NCBI GenBank assembly: GCA_903827735.1
Contig: CAIKJM010000493.1
Location: 1-16,318 of the forward strand
Direction: 5' to 3'
Source: an uncultured Rhodanobacter sp.
GTDB taxonomy: Bacteria > Pseudomonadota > Gammaproteobacteria > Xanthomonadales > Rhodanobacteraceae
DNA length: 16,318 bases
Shown: positions 5,871 through 13,597 of the stretch, in pieces
Position numbering within the stretch: position 1 is the first letter of the stretch
How the letters are laid out: each line of letters begins with the position of its first letter
The notes under the pieces: model-generated
The model's database searches: none
The model's input: the letters and a program-made list of their open reading frames with translations, nothing else
What the model was told of the DNA's origin: nothing
Position numbers and translations under genes: made by a program

Positions 5871-7309
5871 GATTTATGCGTCCTCAGTTCGCCGAGCTGC
5901 GAGAGCTCCAGCGCTGCGGCACCGATATCGCCCGCGCCCAGCAGCAGCAGCAGATCGCCGTCGCGCAGCAGGGTGGGCAGCGTGTCTTTGAATTCGCGCG
6001 GATGGTCGATCAGCACCGGATCGACCTTGCCGCGAGCGCGCACGGCGCGCGCCAGCGCGCGACCGTCGGCGCCGGCGATCGGCGCTTCGCCGGCCGGATA
6101 GACGTCGGTCAACACCAGCACGTCGGCTTCGGCCAGCACGTTGGCGAAGTCGTCCAGCAGATCGCGCGTGCGGCTGTAGCGGTGCGGCTGAAAACCTACC
6201 ACCAGACGACGCTTCGGCCAGCCGCCGCGGGCCGCCTCGAACACCGCGGCCAGCTCGCGCGGGTGATGACCGTAGTCGTCGACCAGAAGCACGCTGCCCC
6301 GGTCCAGCGCGATCTCGCCGCGCGGATGGAAGCGACGACCTACGCCCTGAAAGTGCTGCAGCGCGTGCGCCATCGCGTCGGCTTCGACACCTAACTGCCA
6401 GCCGATGGTCACCGCGGCCAGCGCGTTCAGCACGTTGTGACGGCCCGGCAGATTGAGCTTCATCGGCACCGCGGCGTCGCGCCCCGGCAGCACGACGTTG
6501 AAATGCATCTCGAATCCGTGCTGGCTGATGTTGACCGCCCGCACGTCGGCGTCCGGCGTATCGATGCCGTAGGTCATCACGCGGCGCGTCGTGGTTTTGG
6601 CCAGCTCGGCCACTTCCCCGTCATCCACGCACAGCACGGCCAGCCCGTAGAACGGCAGCCGATGCAGAAAATCGGCGAATGCCTTTTTGACCTGCGCAAA
6701 ATCGCCGCCGTAATTTTCCAGATGGTCGGCGTCGACATTGGTCACCGCCGCGATCACCGGCGACAGCAGCAGAAACGAACCGTCGGACTCGTCCGCCTCG
6801 GCCACCAGATACTGGCCGGTGCCCAACCGCGCGTTGGCGCCCGCCGCGTTGAGCTGGCCACCGATCACGAAGGTCGGATCGTAGCCCGCCTCGGCCAGCA
6901 CGCTGGCGGTGAGGCTGGTCGTGGTGGTCTTGCCGTGCGTGCCCGCGATGGCGATGCCGCGACGAAAGCGCATCAGCTCGCCCAGCATTTCCGCGCGCGG
7001 AATCACCGGAACGCGCGCTGCGCGAGCCGCGACCAGCTCGGGATTTTCTTTGCTGATCGCGCTCGACGTCACCACCACGTCGGCGTCGCCGATATGTTCG
7101 GCCGCATGCCCGACATGCACGCTGATACCAAGCTGCTGCAGCCGCTGCGCCGTCGGCGAGTTGGCGCGATCGGAACCGGACACCGCGTAGCCGAGATTGT
7201 GCAGCACCTCGGCGATGCCGCTCATGCCGACGCCGCCGATGCCGATGAAGTGCACGCGGCGAAACGTGCTCATCAGATCCTCGTGTGCATGCAGGCGACG
7301 CAGCGTCAT
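5867..7309 (-). CDS. murC: UDP-N-acetylmuramate--L-alanine ligase MurC
   Basis: MurC adds L-alanine to UDP-MurNAc, the first amino acid of the stem peptide, using ATP. The 480-residue product shows the three Mur ligase domains: an N-terminal Rossmann domain (HFIGIGGVGMSGIAE, about 20-34), the ATP-binding P-loop GTHGKTTT (123-130) with EADESDGSFL (171-180), and a C-terminal domain with DYGHHP (345-350). The start at 7309 overlaps the murG stop (ATGA) and has GGAGGT 6 nt upstream; the resulting N-terminus resembles that of Xanthomonas MurC, which begins with a similar short arginine-rich extension. An internal ATG at 7273 (codon 13) gives a shorter form but lacks the overlap. Confidence 0.98.
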   Translation of the reverse strand: MTLRRLHAHEDLMSTFRRVHFIGIGGVGMSGIAEVLHNLGYAVSGSDRANSPTAQRLQQLGISVHVGHAAEHIGDADVVVTSSAISKENPELVAARAARVPVIPRAEMLGELMRFRRGIAIAGTHGKTTTTSLTASVLAEAGYDPTFVIGGQLNAAGANARLGTGQYLVAEADESDGSFLLLSPVIAAVTNVDADHLENYGGDFAQVKKAFADFLHRLPFYGLAVLCVDDGEVAELAKTTTRRVMTYGIDTPDADVRAVNISQHGFEMHFNVVLPGRDAAVPMKLNLPGRHNVLNALAAVTIGWQLGVEADAMAHALQHFQGVGRRFHPRGEIALDRGSVLLVDDYGHHPRELAAVFEAARGGWPKRRLVVGFQPHRYSRTRDLLDDFANVLAEADVLVLTDVYPAGEAPIAGADGRALARAVRARGKVDPVLIDHPREFKDTLPTLLRDGDLLLLLGAGDIGAAALELSQLGELRTHKS

Positions 7310-8379
7310 GCGGCGACCTCCATGCATGCGCGCGCGATGACCTGCGCGGCGTCGGGTTTGGCGAGCGTGCGAGCCGCCACCGCCATCGCCGTCATGCGAT
7401 CGCGATCGTGCAGCATCGCCGAAAGCCGCTGTGCCAGCTGCTGTGCGTCGAGATCGCGCTCCTGAATCAGCTCCGCCGCGCCGATGGCGACCAACGCTTC
7501 GGCGTTGTACGTCTGATGGTCGTCCACCGCGTGCGGATACGGCACCAACAAAGCGCCCAGACCGGCCGCGGTCAACTCGGCCAGCGTCAGCGCACCGGCA
7601 CGGCACACGGCCAGATCGGCCCAGCCGTAGCTGCCGGCCATATCGTCAATAAAAGGAACGACCTGTGCATCGACACCAGCCTTCGTATAAGCGTCACGCG
7701 CCTCATCGAGGCCGCGGCTGCCGCACTGATGCAGTACCTCTGGTCGCTCGGCCAGGGTGAGCTGTGCCAGCGCTTGCGGCACGGCGAGATTCAGTCCGCG
7801 CGCGCCCAGGCTGCCGCCAAGTACCAGCAGCCGCGGCTTGCCCGCGCGTGGGCCGATACGCTGCGCGGGTTCGGGCAACGACGCGATGGCAGCACGCACC
7901 GGATTGCCGACCCACTCGGCGTTCGGTAGCGCATCGGCGAAACCTGTCAGCACGCGCTTGGCCAGACCTGCCAGCTTGCGATTGGTGAAGCCGGCCACAC
8001 GATTCTGTTCGTGCACCAGCAGCGGCCGGCGCAGCAGCCACGCCGCCAGTCCGCCGGGACCGGCGACATAGCCGCCCATCGACAGCACGCTGCGCGGCTT
8101 GATTTTCTGCAAGGTGACGAGCGAAGCGAACAGCGCCCGCAGCAGCATCAGCGGTGCGAGCAGCCGCGTACGCCAGCCCTTACCGCGCAGACCGCCCACG
8201 GCCACGGTATGCAGCTCGATCTGATTGGCCGGCACCACCGTGGTTTCCATGCCGCCCACGGCACCCAGCCAGACCACCGGCACGCCCTGCGCGCGCAGGC
8301 ATTCGGCCACGGCCAGTCCGGGGAAAATATGTCCGCCGGTGCCACCGGCCATGATCAACACGGGCGAGGTAGCGCTCAT
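7306..8379 (-). CDS. murG: UDP-GlcNAc:lipid I GlcNAc transferase MurG
   Basis: MurG is the peripheral inner membrane glycosyltransferase (GT-B fold) that adds GlcNAc to lipid I to form lipid II. The 357-residue product has the N-terminal glycine loop GGTGGHIFP (12-20), the HEQN motif (123-126), a second glycine loop GGSLGARGLN (188-197) and the C-terminal donor site with CRAGALTLAEL and YPHAVDDHQTYNA (about 259-293). E. coli has a serine in the CRSGA position where this protein has alanine, which is a mild variation. The ATG at 8379 overlaps the ftsW stop by 4 bp; the ribosome site is weak (GAGG about 10 nt upstream), suggesting coupling to ftsW. Confidence 0.98.
   Translation of the reverse strand: MSATSPVLIMAGGTGGHIFPGLAVAECLRAQGVPVVWLGAVGGMETTVVPANQIELHTVAVGGLRGKGWRTRLLAPLMLLRALFASLVTLQKIKPRSVLSMGGYVAGPGGLAAWLLRRPLLVHEQNRVAGFTNRKLAGLAKRVLTGFADALPNAEWVGNPVRAAIASLPEPAQRIGPRAGKPRLLVLGGSLGARGLNLAVPQALAQLTLAERPEVLHQCGSRGLDEARDAYTKAGVDAQVVPFIDDMAGSYGWADLAVCRAGALTLAELTAAGLGALLVPYPHAVDDHQTYNAEALVAIGAAELIQERDLDAQQLAQRLSAMLHDRDRMTAMAVAARTLAKPDAAQVIARACMEVAA
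7316..7321 (-). promoter_or_regulatory. Ribosome binding site deciding the murC start
   Basis: The minus strand reads GGAGGT followed after 6 nt by the ATG at 7309. It lies inside the end of murG and supports the 7309 start over the ATG at 7273. Confidence 0.8.
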
Positions 8380-9614
8380 GCGGCCATCGCCTCAGCCGGT
8401 CGAACGGAAGCGTTGGCATCCGGTGCAGAGACGGCCAACGACATGCGATTGCGTACTTCGCGGGCGTCGAGCGCGCGGTTGATTTCGAACGTCGCGCGCA
8501 GCAGTACGCCGGCCATCGCGCAGGTCAACGCCATCGACGAGCCGCCGTAGCTGATCAGCGGCAGCGTCAGGCCCTTGGTCGGCAGCGCGCCGAGGTTCAC
8601 GCCCACCGACACGATCGCCTGCATCGCGATCATCAGCGAAATGCCGAAGGCTACGTAACCGGCAAAGCGCTGGCCGATCTCCACGCCTTTCAAACCCAGG
8701 TAAAGACCGCGCCCGACCACGATGGCGAACAGGCCCATCACCAGCACAACGCCGGCCATGCCCAGCTCTTCACCGATCACGGCGAAGATAAAGTCGGTAT
8801 GTGCTTCAGGCAAATAAGAGAGCTTGAGCACGCTCGAACCCAGGCCAACGCCGGTCCACTCGCCGCGGCCGATCGCCATCAGCGACTGGGTCAGCTGGAA
8901 GCCGTCGTCGAAGGGATGGTCCCAGGGATGCATGAAGGTAGTCAGTCGCTTCATGCGGTAGCTTTCGCCGGTCGCCGCGACGTACAGCAACGGCATCAGC
9001 GGCAGGCCCATTAGAAAGAGGAAGATCGGCCGCGCGCCGCCGAGCCAGACCATCGCGATGCTCACGGCAATCACCAGCGTGGCCGAACCGAAATCCGGCT
9101 GCGCCAGCAGCATCAGCACGATGATGCCGGCCACCGCGATCGGCTTGATCAAGCCCATAAAGCGCGTCTCGACGCTCTCGCGATGACGCACCAGATAGCT
9201 GGCGATATAGATGACCAGGATGAGTTTCACCGCCTCGACCGGCTGGAAGCTCGTCACCAGCAGATTCAGCCAACGCCGTGCGCCGTTGATGCGCATGCCC
9301 AGATGCGGCACGAACACGGCCAGCAGAAGAATGAAGGCAATGGCCAGCAGCGGAAACGCATACTTCTCGAACAGCTTCAGCTCGGTGCGCATTGCCATGC
9401 CGGCGGCAATCATGCCCACCGTAAGAAACAGTAGATGCTTTTTGAGGAAATAGAACGCGCCCAGATGCTGGCTGTCCGCTACCGCGATCGAGCTTGAAGT
9501 CACCATCACCACGCCGACGCTGGCCAGCCCGATCAGACCGATCAGTAGCAGCATGTCGAAGCGACCGCGCGGGCCTTCGCGGCGTTTGGCCTGGGTGTTG
9601 TCGAAGTCGAACAT
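8376..9614 (-). CDS. ftsW: Septal peptidoglycan polymerase FtsW (SEDS family)
   Basis: FtsW is the multi-pass SEDS glycosyltransferase that polymerises lipid II at the septum in a complex with FtsI. The 412-residue product has about ten hydrophobic segments starting near residue 20. PEAHTDFIFAVIGEELG (about 269-285) contains Asp274, which corresponds to the essential aspartate of the family, and NLGALPTKGLTLPLISYGGSS (about 340-360) is the usual SEDS signature. The start at 9614 overlaps the mraY stop by one base (TGATG) and has GAAGGT 6 nt upstream; the frame stays open further upstream inside mraY but without homology. In most gammaproteobacteria murD lies between mraY and ftsW; here the two genes abut. 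Confidence 0.98.
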   Translation of the reverse strand: MFDFDNTQAKRREGPRGRFDMLLLIGLIGLASVGVVMVTSSSIAVADSQHLGAFYFLKKHLLFLTVGMIAAGMAMRTELKLFEKYAFPLLAIAFILLLAVFVPHLGMRINGARRWLNLLVTSFQPVEAVKLILVIYIASYLVRHRESVETRFMGLIKPIAVAGIIVLMLLAQPDFGSATLVIAVSIAMVWLGGARPIFLFLMGLPLMPLLYVAATGESYRMKRLTTFMHPWDHPFDDGFQLTQSLMAIGRGEWTGVGLGSSVLKLSYLPEAHTDFIFAVIGEELGMAGVVLVMGLFAIVVGRGLYLGLKGVEIGQRFAGYVAFGISLMIAMQAIVSVGVNLGALPTKGLTLPLISYGGSSMALTCAMAGVLLRATFEINRALDAREVRNRMSLAVSAPDANASVRPAEAMAA

Positions 9615-10714
9615 CAGCGCACCTTCAAGGTAGCGAGGCCGACGAGCACCAGCACCACGCTGATGATCCAGAAACGCACGATGACGCGGGGCTCGGGCCA
9701 GCCCTTCAATTCGAAGTGGTGATGGATAGGCGCCATGCGAAAGATCCGCTTGCCGGTCATCTTGAAGCTGGCGACCTGCAGCATTACCGAGACGGTTTCC
9801 ATCACGAACACGCCGCCCATGATGATCAGCACGATTTCCTGGCGCACGATCACCGCGACGCAGCCCAACGCCGCGCCCATCGCCAGCGCGCCCACATCGC
9901 CCATGAACACCTGCGCCGGATACGTGTTGAACCACAGAAAGCCCAGGCCGGCGCCAGCCAGTGCGCCGCAGAAAATCGCCAGCTCGCCCGCGCCGGGAAT
10001 CGATGGAATGCCGAGGTATTCAGAGAACACCTTGTTGCCGGCCAGATACGCGAATACGCCCAGCGCACCGGACACCAGCACCGTCGGCATGATCGCCAGA
10101 CCATCGAGCCCGTCTGTGAGATTCACCGCATTCGAAAAGCCGACGATCATGAAGTACGTCAGCACGATAAAGAACAGGCCCATCGGAATGACGACGTGCT
10201 TGAACACGGGCACATACAGCGCGGTTTCGGCGACCGGCAAATTGCCGACTGCATGCGGCGCGCTGTAGTAAAGAAAAATCGCTGCGCCGACGCCAAACAC
10301 CGACTGCCAGAAATACTTCCAGCGGCTGGCCAGTCCGCGGCTGTCCTTCAACACCAGCTTGCGGTAATCATCGTAAAAACCGATGGCGCCGTACGCCAGC
10401 ATCACGGCCAGCACCGTCCATACGTAGCGGTTGTGCAGGTCGGCCCACAGCAGCGTGGCTACAGCTACCGACAGAAGCACCATCACGCCGCCCATCGTCG
10501 GCGTGCCAGCCTTGATCAGATGGGTCTGCGGACCGTCGGTACGAACGACCTGCCCGGCCTTCAGCGCCGCCAGCTTGCGAATCAGCGCCGGCCCGAACAG
10601 CAGCGACGTGGCCAGCGCGGTGAGCGCGGCCATGATGGTGCGAAAAGTGATGTATTGGAAAAGGTGCGGGGCGGTGAAATGCCGGGTCATCCAGTCCGAT
10701 AGTTCAAGCAACAT
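9614..10714 (-). CDS. mraY: Phospho-MurNAc-pentapeptide transferase MraY
   Basis: MraY is the multi-pass inner membrane enzyme that transfers phospho-MurNAc-pentapeptide to undecaprenyl phosphate, giving lipid I. The 366-residue product is of normal length. Key motifs are FYDDYRK (113-119, Asp115 and Asp116), NLTDGLDG (198-205), FMGDVGALAMG (270-280) and the cytoplasmic HHHFELKG loop (331-338). The ATG at 10714 is preceded by GGGGAGGG with 6 nt spacing and overlaps the murF end by 11 bp, the largest overlap in the cluster. Its stop forms TGATG with the ftsW start. Confidence 0.98.
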   Translation of the reverse strand: MLLELSDWMTRHFTAPHLFQYITFRTIMAALTALATSLLFGPALIRKLAALKAGQVVRTDGPQTHLIKAGTPTMGGVMVLLSVAVATLLWADLHNRYVWTVLAVMLAYGAIGFYDDYRKLVLKDSRGLASRWKYFWQSVFGVGAAIFLYYSAPHAVGNLPVAETALYVPVFKHVVIPMGLFFIVLTYFMIVGFSNAVNLTDGLDGLAIMPTVLVSGALGVFAYLAGNKVFSEYLGIPSIPGAGELAIFCGALAGAGLGFLWFNTYPAQVFMGDVGALAMGAALGCVAVIVRQEIVLIIMGGVFVMETVSVMLQVASFKMTGKRIFRMAPIHHHFELKGWPEPRVIVRFWIISVVLVLVGLATLKVR

Positions 10715-12092
10715 CGGATGCCCTCCCCTTGTTGGTGTCTTCCTTGAGCGTCTGATCGGCGTCGACCAGTGCAGCCACTACCTGCTCCATGCCGGCCGAG
10801 CGCGAGCCCTTGATCAGGCAGGTGACGCCCTCGTGCAGCTGTGCTTTCAAGGCGGCGATCAGCGCCGCTTTGTCGGCAAAGTGCTTAGCCCCAGCACCGA
10901 ACGCTTCAACCGTGGCCACGTTCAGCGGGCCCACGGCGAACACCCGCTCAACGCCGCGCTCGCGGGCATGCTGGCCGATACCGGCATGCAGGGCGCGCGC
11001 ATCGGCACCGAGTTCGGCCATGTCGCCCAGCACCAGCCAGCGTTCGCCGGCAGCCAGCAGCAGCGTATCGATGCCCGCAGCCATCGAGCTGGGATTGGCG
11101 TTGTAGCTGTCGTCGATCAGCGTCCAGCCGCCGGGTGTCGTGATCCGCCGCAACCGACCCGCAACGCCACTGGCCTGTTCGAGGCCTGCGACGATGGTCT
11201 CCAGCGGAATATCCAGCGCCAGCGCAATCGATGCAGCGGCCAGCGCGTTGGCGATGTTGTGACGACCGGGCAGCGGCAGCCGGGCCTCGGCATCGCCCTG
11301 CGGCGTGCTGAGCACGAAATGCGAGCCGGTGAGCGCCTGCTCGATAATGTCGGCACCGACGTCCGAGGCATGATCGAGCCCGAACCGCAGCACCCGACGC
11401 GAACCAGCCAGCCCGGTAAAGAAGCTGGCAAACGCATCGTCGGCATTGATGATCGCCACGCCGTCGGCCGGCAGCGCCTGATAAAGAGCTCCCTTGGTTT
11501 CCGCCACGCCTTCCACGCTGCCCATGCGCTCAAGATGCGCCGGCGCGATGAGGGTAACGAGGCCGACATCGGGCCGCGCAATGGCCGCCAGATAATCGAT
11601 ATCGCCCGGCTTGCCCGCGCCCATTTCCAGTACGGCGTACTGGGTGTCCTGCGGCATCGACAGCAGCGTCAGCGGCAGGCCCAGTTCGTTGTTGTAGTTG
11701 CCCGAGCTCACGTGCGTGCGGCCATGACGCGACAGGATCGACGCGGTCAGCGTCTTCACCGTGGTCTTGCCGTTGGAGCCAGTGATACCCACTACGCGAG
11801 CGTCGTGCCGCGCGCGCGCGGCGCTGGCCAGATCGCCCAGCGCCAGGGTGGCATCCTTCACCAATACCTGCGGCAGCGGGCTGTCGATCGCGCGCGTCAC
11901 CAGCGCGGCGACCGCACCGCGCGCTGCGGCCTCGGCGAGAAAATCATGGCCGTCCACATGCTCGCCCTTGATAGCGACGAACAAGTCGCCGGCCGCGATC
12001 TTTCGGGTATCGATGGCCACGCCATCGATGTCGGTATCGGCGCCCAGCAGGCTGCCGTGGGTCCACATGGCGATAGCGCTCAGGCGCATCAT
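10704..12092 (-). CDS. murF: UDP-MurNAc-tripeptide--D-Ala-D-Ala ligase MurF
   Basis: MurF adds the D-Ala-D-Ala dipeptide made by Ddl to the UDP-MurNAc-tripeptide, completing the cytosolic precursor. The 462-residue product has the P-loop GITGSNGKTTVK (102-113), the central-domain GRHNIANALAA segment (about 276-286) and the C-terminal DSYNANP motif (328-334) that is typical of MurF. Two ATG codons stand side by side at 12092 and 12089. The first is preferred because GGGAGG lies 7 nt before it and it makes an ATGA overlap with murE. mraY starts inside its 3' end. Confidence 0.98.
   Translation of the reverse strand: MMRLSAIAMWTHGSLLGADTDIDGVAIDTRKIAAGDLFVAIKGEHVDGHDFLAEAAARGAVAALVTRAIDSPLPQVLVKDATLALGDLASAARARHDARVVGITGSNGKTTVKTLTASILSRHGRTHVSSGNYNNELGLPLTLLSMPQDTQYAVLEMGAGKPGDIDYLAAIARPDVGLVTLIAPAHLERMGSVEGVAETKGALYQALPADGVAIINADDAFASFFTGLAGSRRVLRFGLDHASDVGADIIEQALTGSHFVLSTPQGDAEARLPLPGRHNIANALAAASIALALDIPLETIVAGLEQASGVAGRLRRITTPGGWTLIDDSYNANPSSMAAGIDTLLLAAGERWLVLGDMAELGADARALHAGIGQHARERGVERVFAVGPLNVATVEAFGAGAKHFADKAALIAALKAQLHEGVTCLIKGSRSAGMEQVVAALVDADQTLKEDTNKGRASDVA
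10721..10728 (-). promoter_or_regulatory. Ribosome binding site of mraY
   Basis: The minus strand reads GGGGAGGG, 6 nt before the mraY ATG at 10714. It lies within the murF coding sequence and supports this start. Confidence 0.7.
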
Positions 12093-13597
12093 GCGCGCGC
12101 CTCCCGCGAAAGCCGTTCCAGCGCCGCATGCGCGATGGCCAGATCGTCGAACGGCCGCTTGCCGGCGGCGCCTTCCTGATAGGTTTCGTGACCCTTGCCG
12201 GCGACAAGCACAACGTCGCCCGCGCGTGCGAGGTGCAGCGCCTGGGCGATGGCCTTTGCGCGATCCCGCTCGACGACCATGGACCGTGCGGCATGCATGC
12301 CTTCAACAATCTGCGCCACGATGACGTCGCCGTCCTCACCGCGCGGATTGTCGTCGGTGACGATGGCCACATCAGCCAGGCGCGCGGCGATCTCACCCAT
12401 CAGCGGCCGCTTGCCGGCATCGCGCTCACCGCCGCAGCCGAACACGCAGATCAGCCGACCCGCGCAATGTGCGCGCACGGCGATCAACGCCTGTTCCAGC
12501 GCATCAGGCGTGTGGGCGTAATCCACTACGACGAGCGGCATGCCGTGCATACCACCGAGCCGACTCATGCGGCCACTGACCGGCTGCAGATGTTCGAGCG
12601 CGGCTACGATGTTGGCGAACGGCTCACCCAGTGAGCCAAGACAGGCCGCCACCGTCAGCAGGTTGGCCACGTTGAATCGCCCCAGCAGACGACTGTTTAC
12701 CGTGCGAATGCCCCACGGCGTATGCAGCTGGAATACCAGACCTTCGGCCGACGTCACCACGGCGCGGGCCGCCACATCGGCGTCACTGGCGCCGGCGCTG
12801 CTAAAGCGAAGCACCTGTACGCCGGCCGGCAAGGTCGCCACCAGATCGGCTCCAAAGGCGTCATCGATATTGATCACTGCCGCGCGCAGGCCGGGCCACG
12901 AAAACAGCTTGGCCTTGGCGGCACCGTAAGCCTGCATGCTGCCGTGATAGTCGAGATGGTCGCGAGTGAGATTGGTAAAACCGGCCACTTCGAAATCGAC
13001 GGCTGATACGCGACCCTGCTCCAGCGCGTGCGAGGAAACTTCCATCGCCACATGACTGGCACCGGCATCGCGAAATTCGGCCAACTGCTGCTGCACGGTG
13101 ATGGCATCGGGCGTGGTGCGCTCGCCTTCAAGCAGCTGGCCGTGCAGGCCGGCGCCCAACGTACCGATGGTTGCCGTGCGATGGCCGAGAAAGGTCAGCG
13201 CCTGTGCCAGCAGCTGCACGCAGGAAGTCTTGCCGTTGGTACCGGTGATGCCGATGACGCGCATAGCTTCGGTGGGACGATCGTAGAAGCGTGCGGCGAT
13301 CTCGCCGACCTGATCGCGCAGGCCATCGATCCACAGCAGCGGCACATCCAGCGGCGCCACGCCTTGGACTGCCGGCGCCTCGGCCAGCACCACCTGGGCG
13401 CCGCGCTGCACCGCGCCGGCAGCGAATTCGATGCCATGGCCCTGGGTGCCGCGCAGTGCAAAGAAAGCGTCGCCACGGCGCACGCGACGGGAATCCAACG
13501 CTAGGCCGGAAACCACAATGCTAGCTGCGCCGCGCGCCTGCGCAATCTGTGCGTCGGCAATACCCATCAGTAGCTGGTCGAGTTGGCCGAGGCTCAT
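12089..13597 (-). CDS. murE: UDP-MurNAc-L-Ala-D-Glu--meso-diaminopimelate ligase MurE
   Basis: MurE adds the third residue of the stem peptide. The 502-residue product has the P-loop GITGTNGKTS (115-124), the central AYGAAKAK segment in which Lys228 aligns with the carbamylated lysine of E. coli MurE, and the C-terminal DNPR motif (416-419), which marks enzymes that use meso-diaminopimelate rather than lysine; GKGHE (467-471) follows. The wall is thus predicted to be of the A1gamma DAP type, as in Gram-negative bacteria. The ATG at 13597 overlaps the ftsI stop by 4 bp, with GGGGA upstream. Its substrate must carry D-glutamate, yet no murD is found in this cluster. Confidence 0.98.
   Translation of the reverse strand: MSLGQLDQLLMGIADAQIAQARGAASIVVSGLALDSRRVRRGDAFFALRGTQGHGIEFAAGAVQRGAQVVLAEAPAVQGVAPLDVPLLWIDGLRDQVGEIAARFYDRPTEAMRVIGITGTNGKTSCVQLLAQALTFLGHRTATIGTLGAGLHGQLLEGERTTPDAITVQQQLAEFRDAGASHVAMEVSSHALEQGRVSAVDFEVAGFTNLTRDHLDYHGSMQAYGAAKAKLFSWPGLRAAVINIDDAFGADLVATLPAGVQVLRFSSAGASDADVAARAVVTSAEGLVFQLHTPWGIRTVNSRLLGRFNVANLLTVAACLGSLGEPFANIVAALEHLQPVSGRMSRLGGMHGMPLVVVDYAHTPDALEQALIAVRAHCAGRLICVFGCGGERDAGKRPLMGEIAARLADVAIVTDDNPRGEDGDVIVAQIVEGMHAARSMVVERDRAKAIAQALHLARAGDVVLVAGKGHETYQEGAAGKRPFDDLAIAHAALERLSREARA
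12100..12105 (-). promoter_or_regulatory. Ribosome binding site of murF
   Basis: The minus strand reads GGGAGG, 7 nt before the ATG at 12092 and 10 nt before the one at 12089; the spacing favours the first. Confidence 0.65.

Noticed and set aside
5007..6101. A 364-codon plus-strand frame antisense to ddl and the end of murC
   Set aside because: No domain signal; the minus-strand genes are intact.
7237..7273. Start of murC at the ATG at 7273
   Set aside because: The ATG at 7309 has GGAGGT at 6 nt and an ATGA overlap with murG, and the added residues resemble the Xanthomonas MurC N-terminus.
9494..10702. A 402-codon plus-strand frame antisense to mraY
   Set aside because: Low-complexity His/Gln/Arg-rich translation, typical of the complement of a membrane protein gene; mraY is complete.
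10431..12179. A 582-codon plus-strand frame antisense to murF
   Set aside because: Shadow of murF coding bias; no motif and no ribosome site, while murF is complete.
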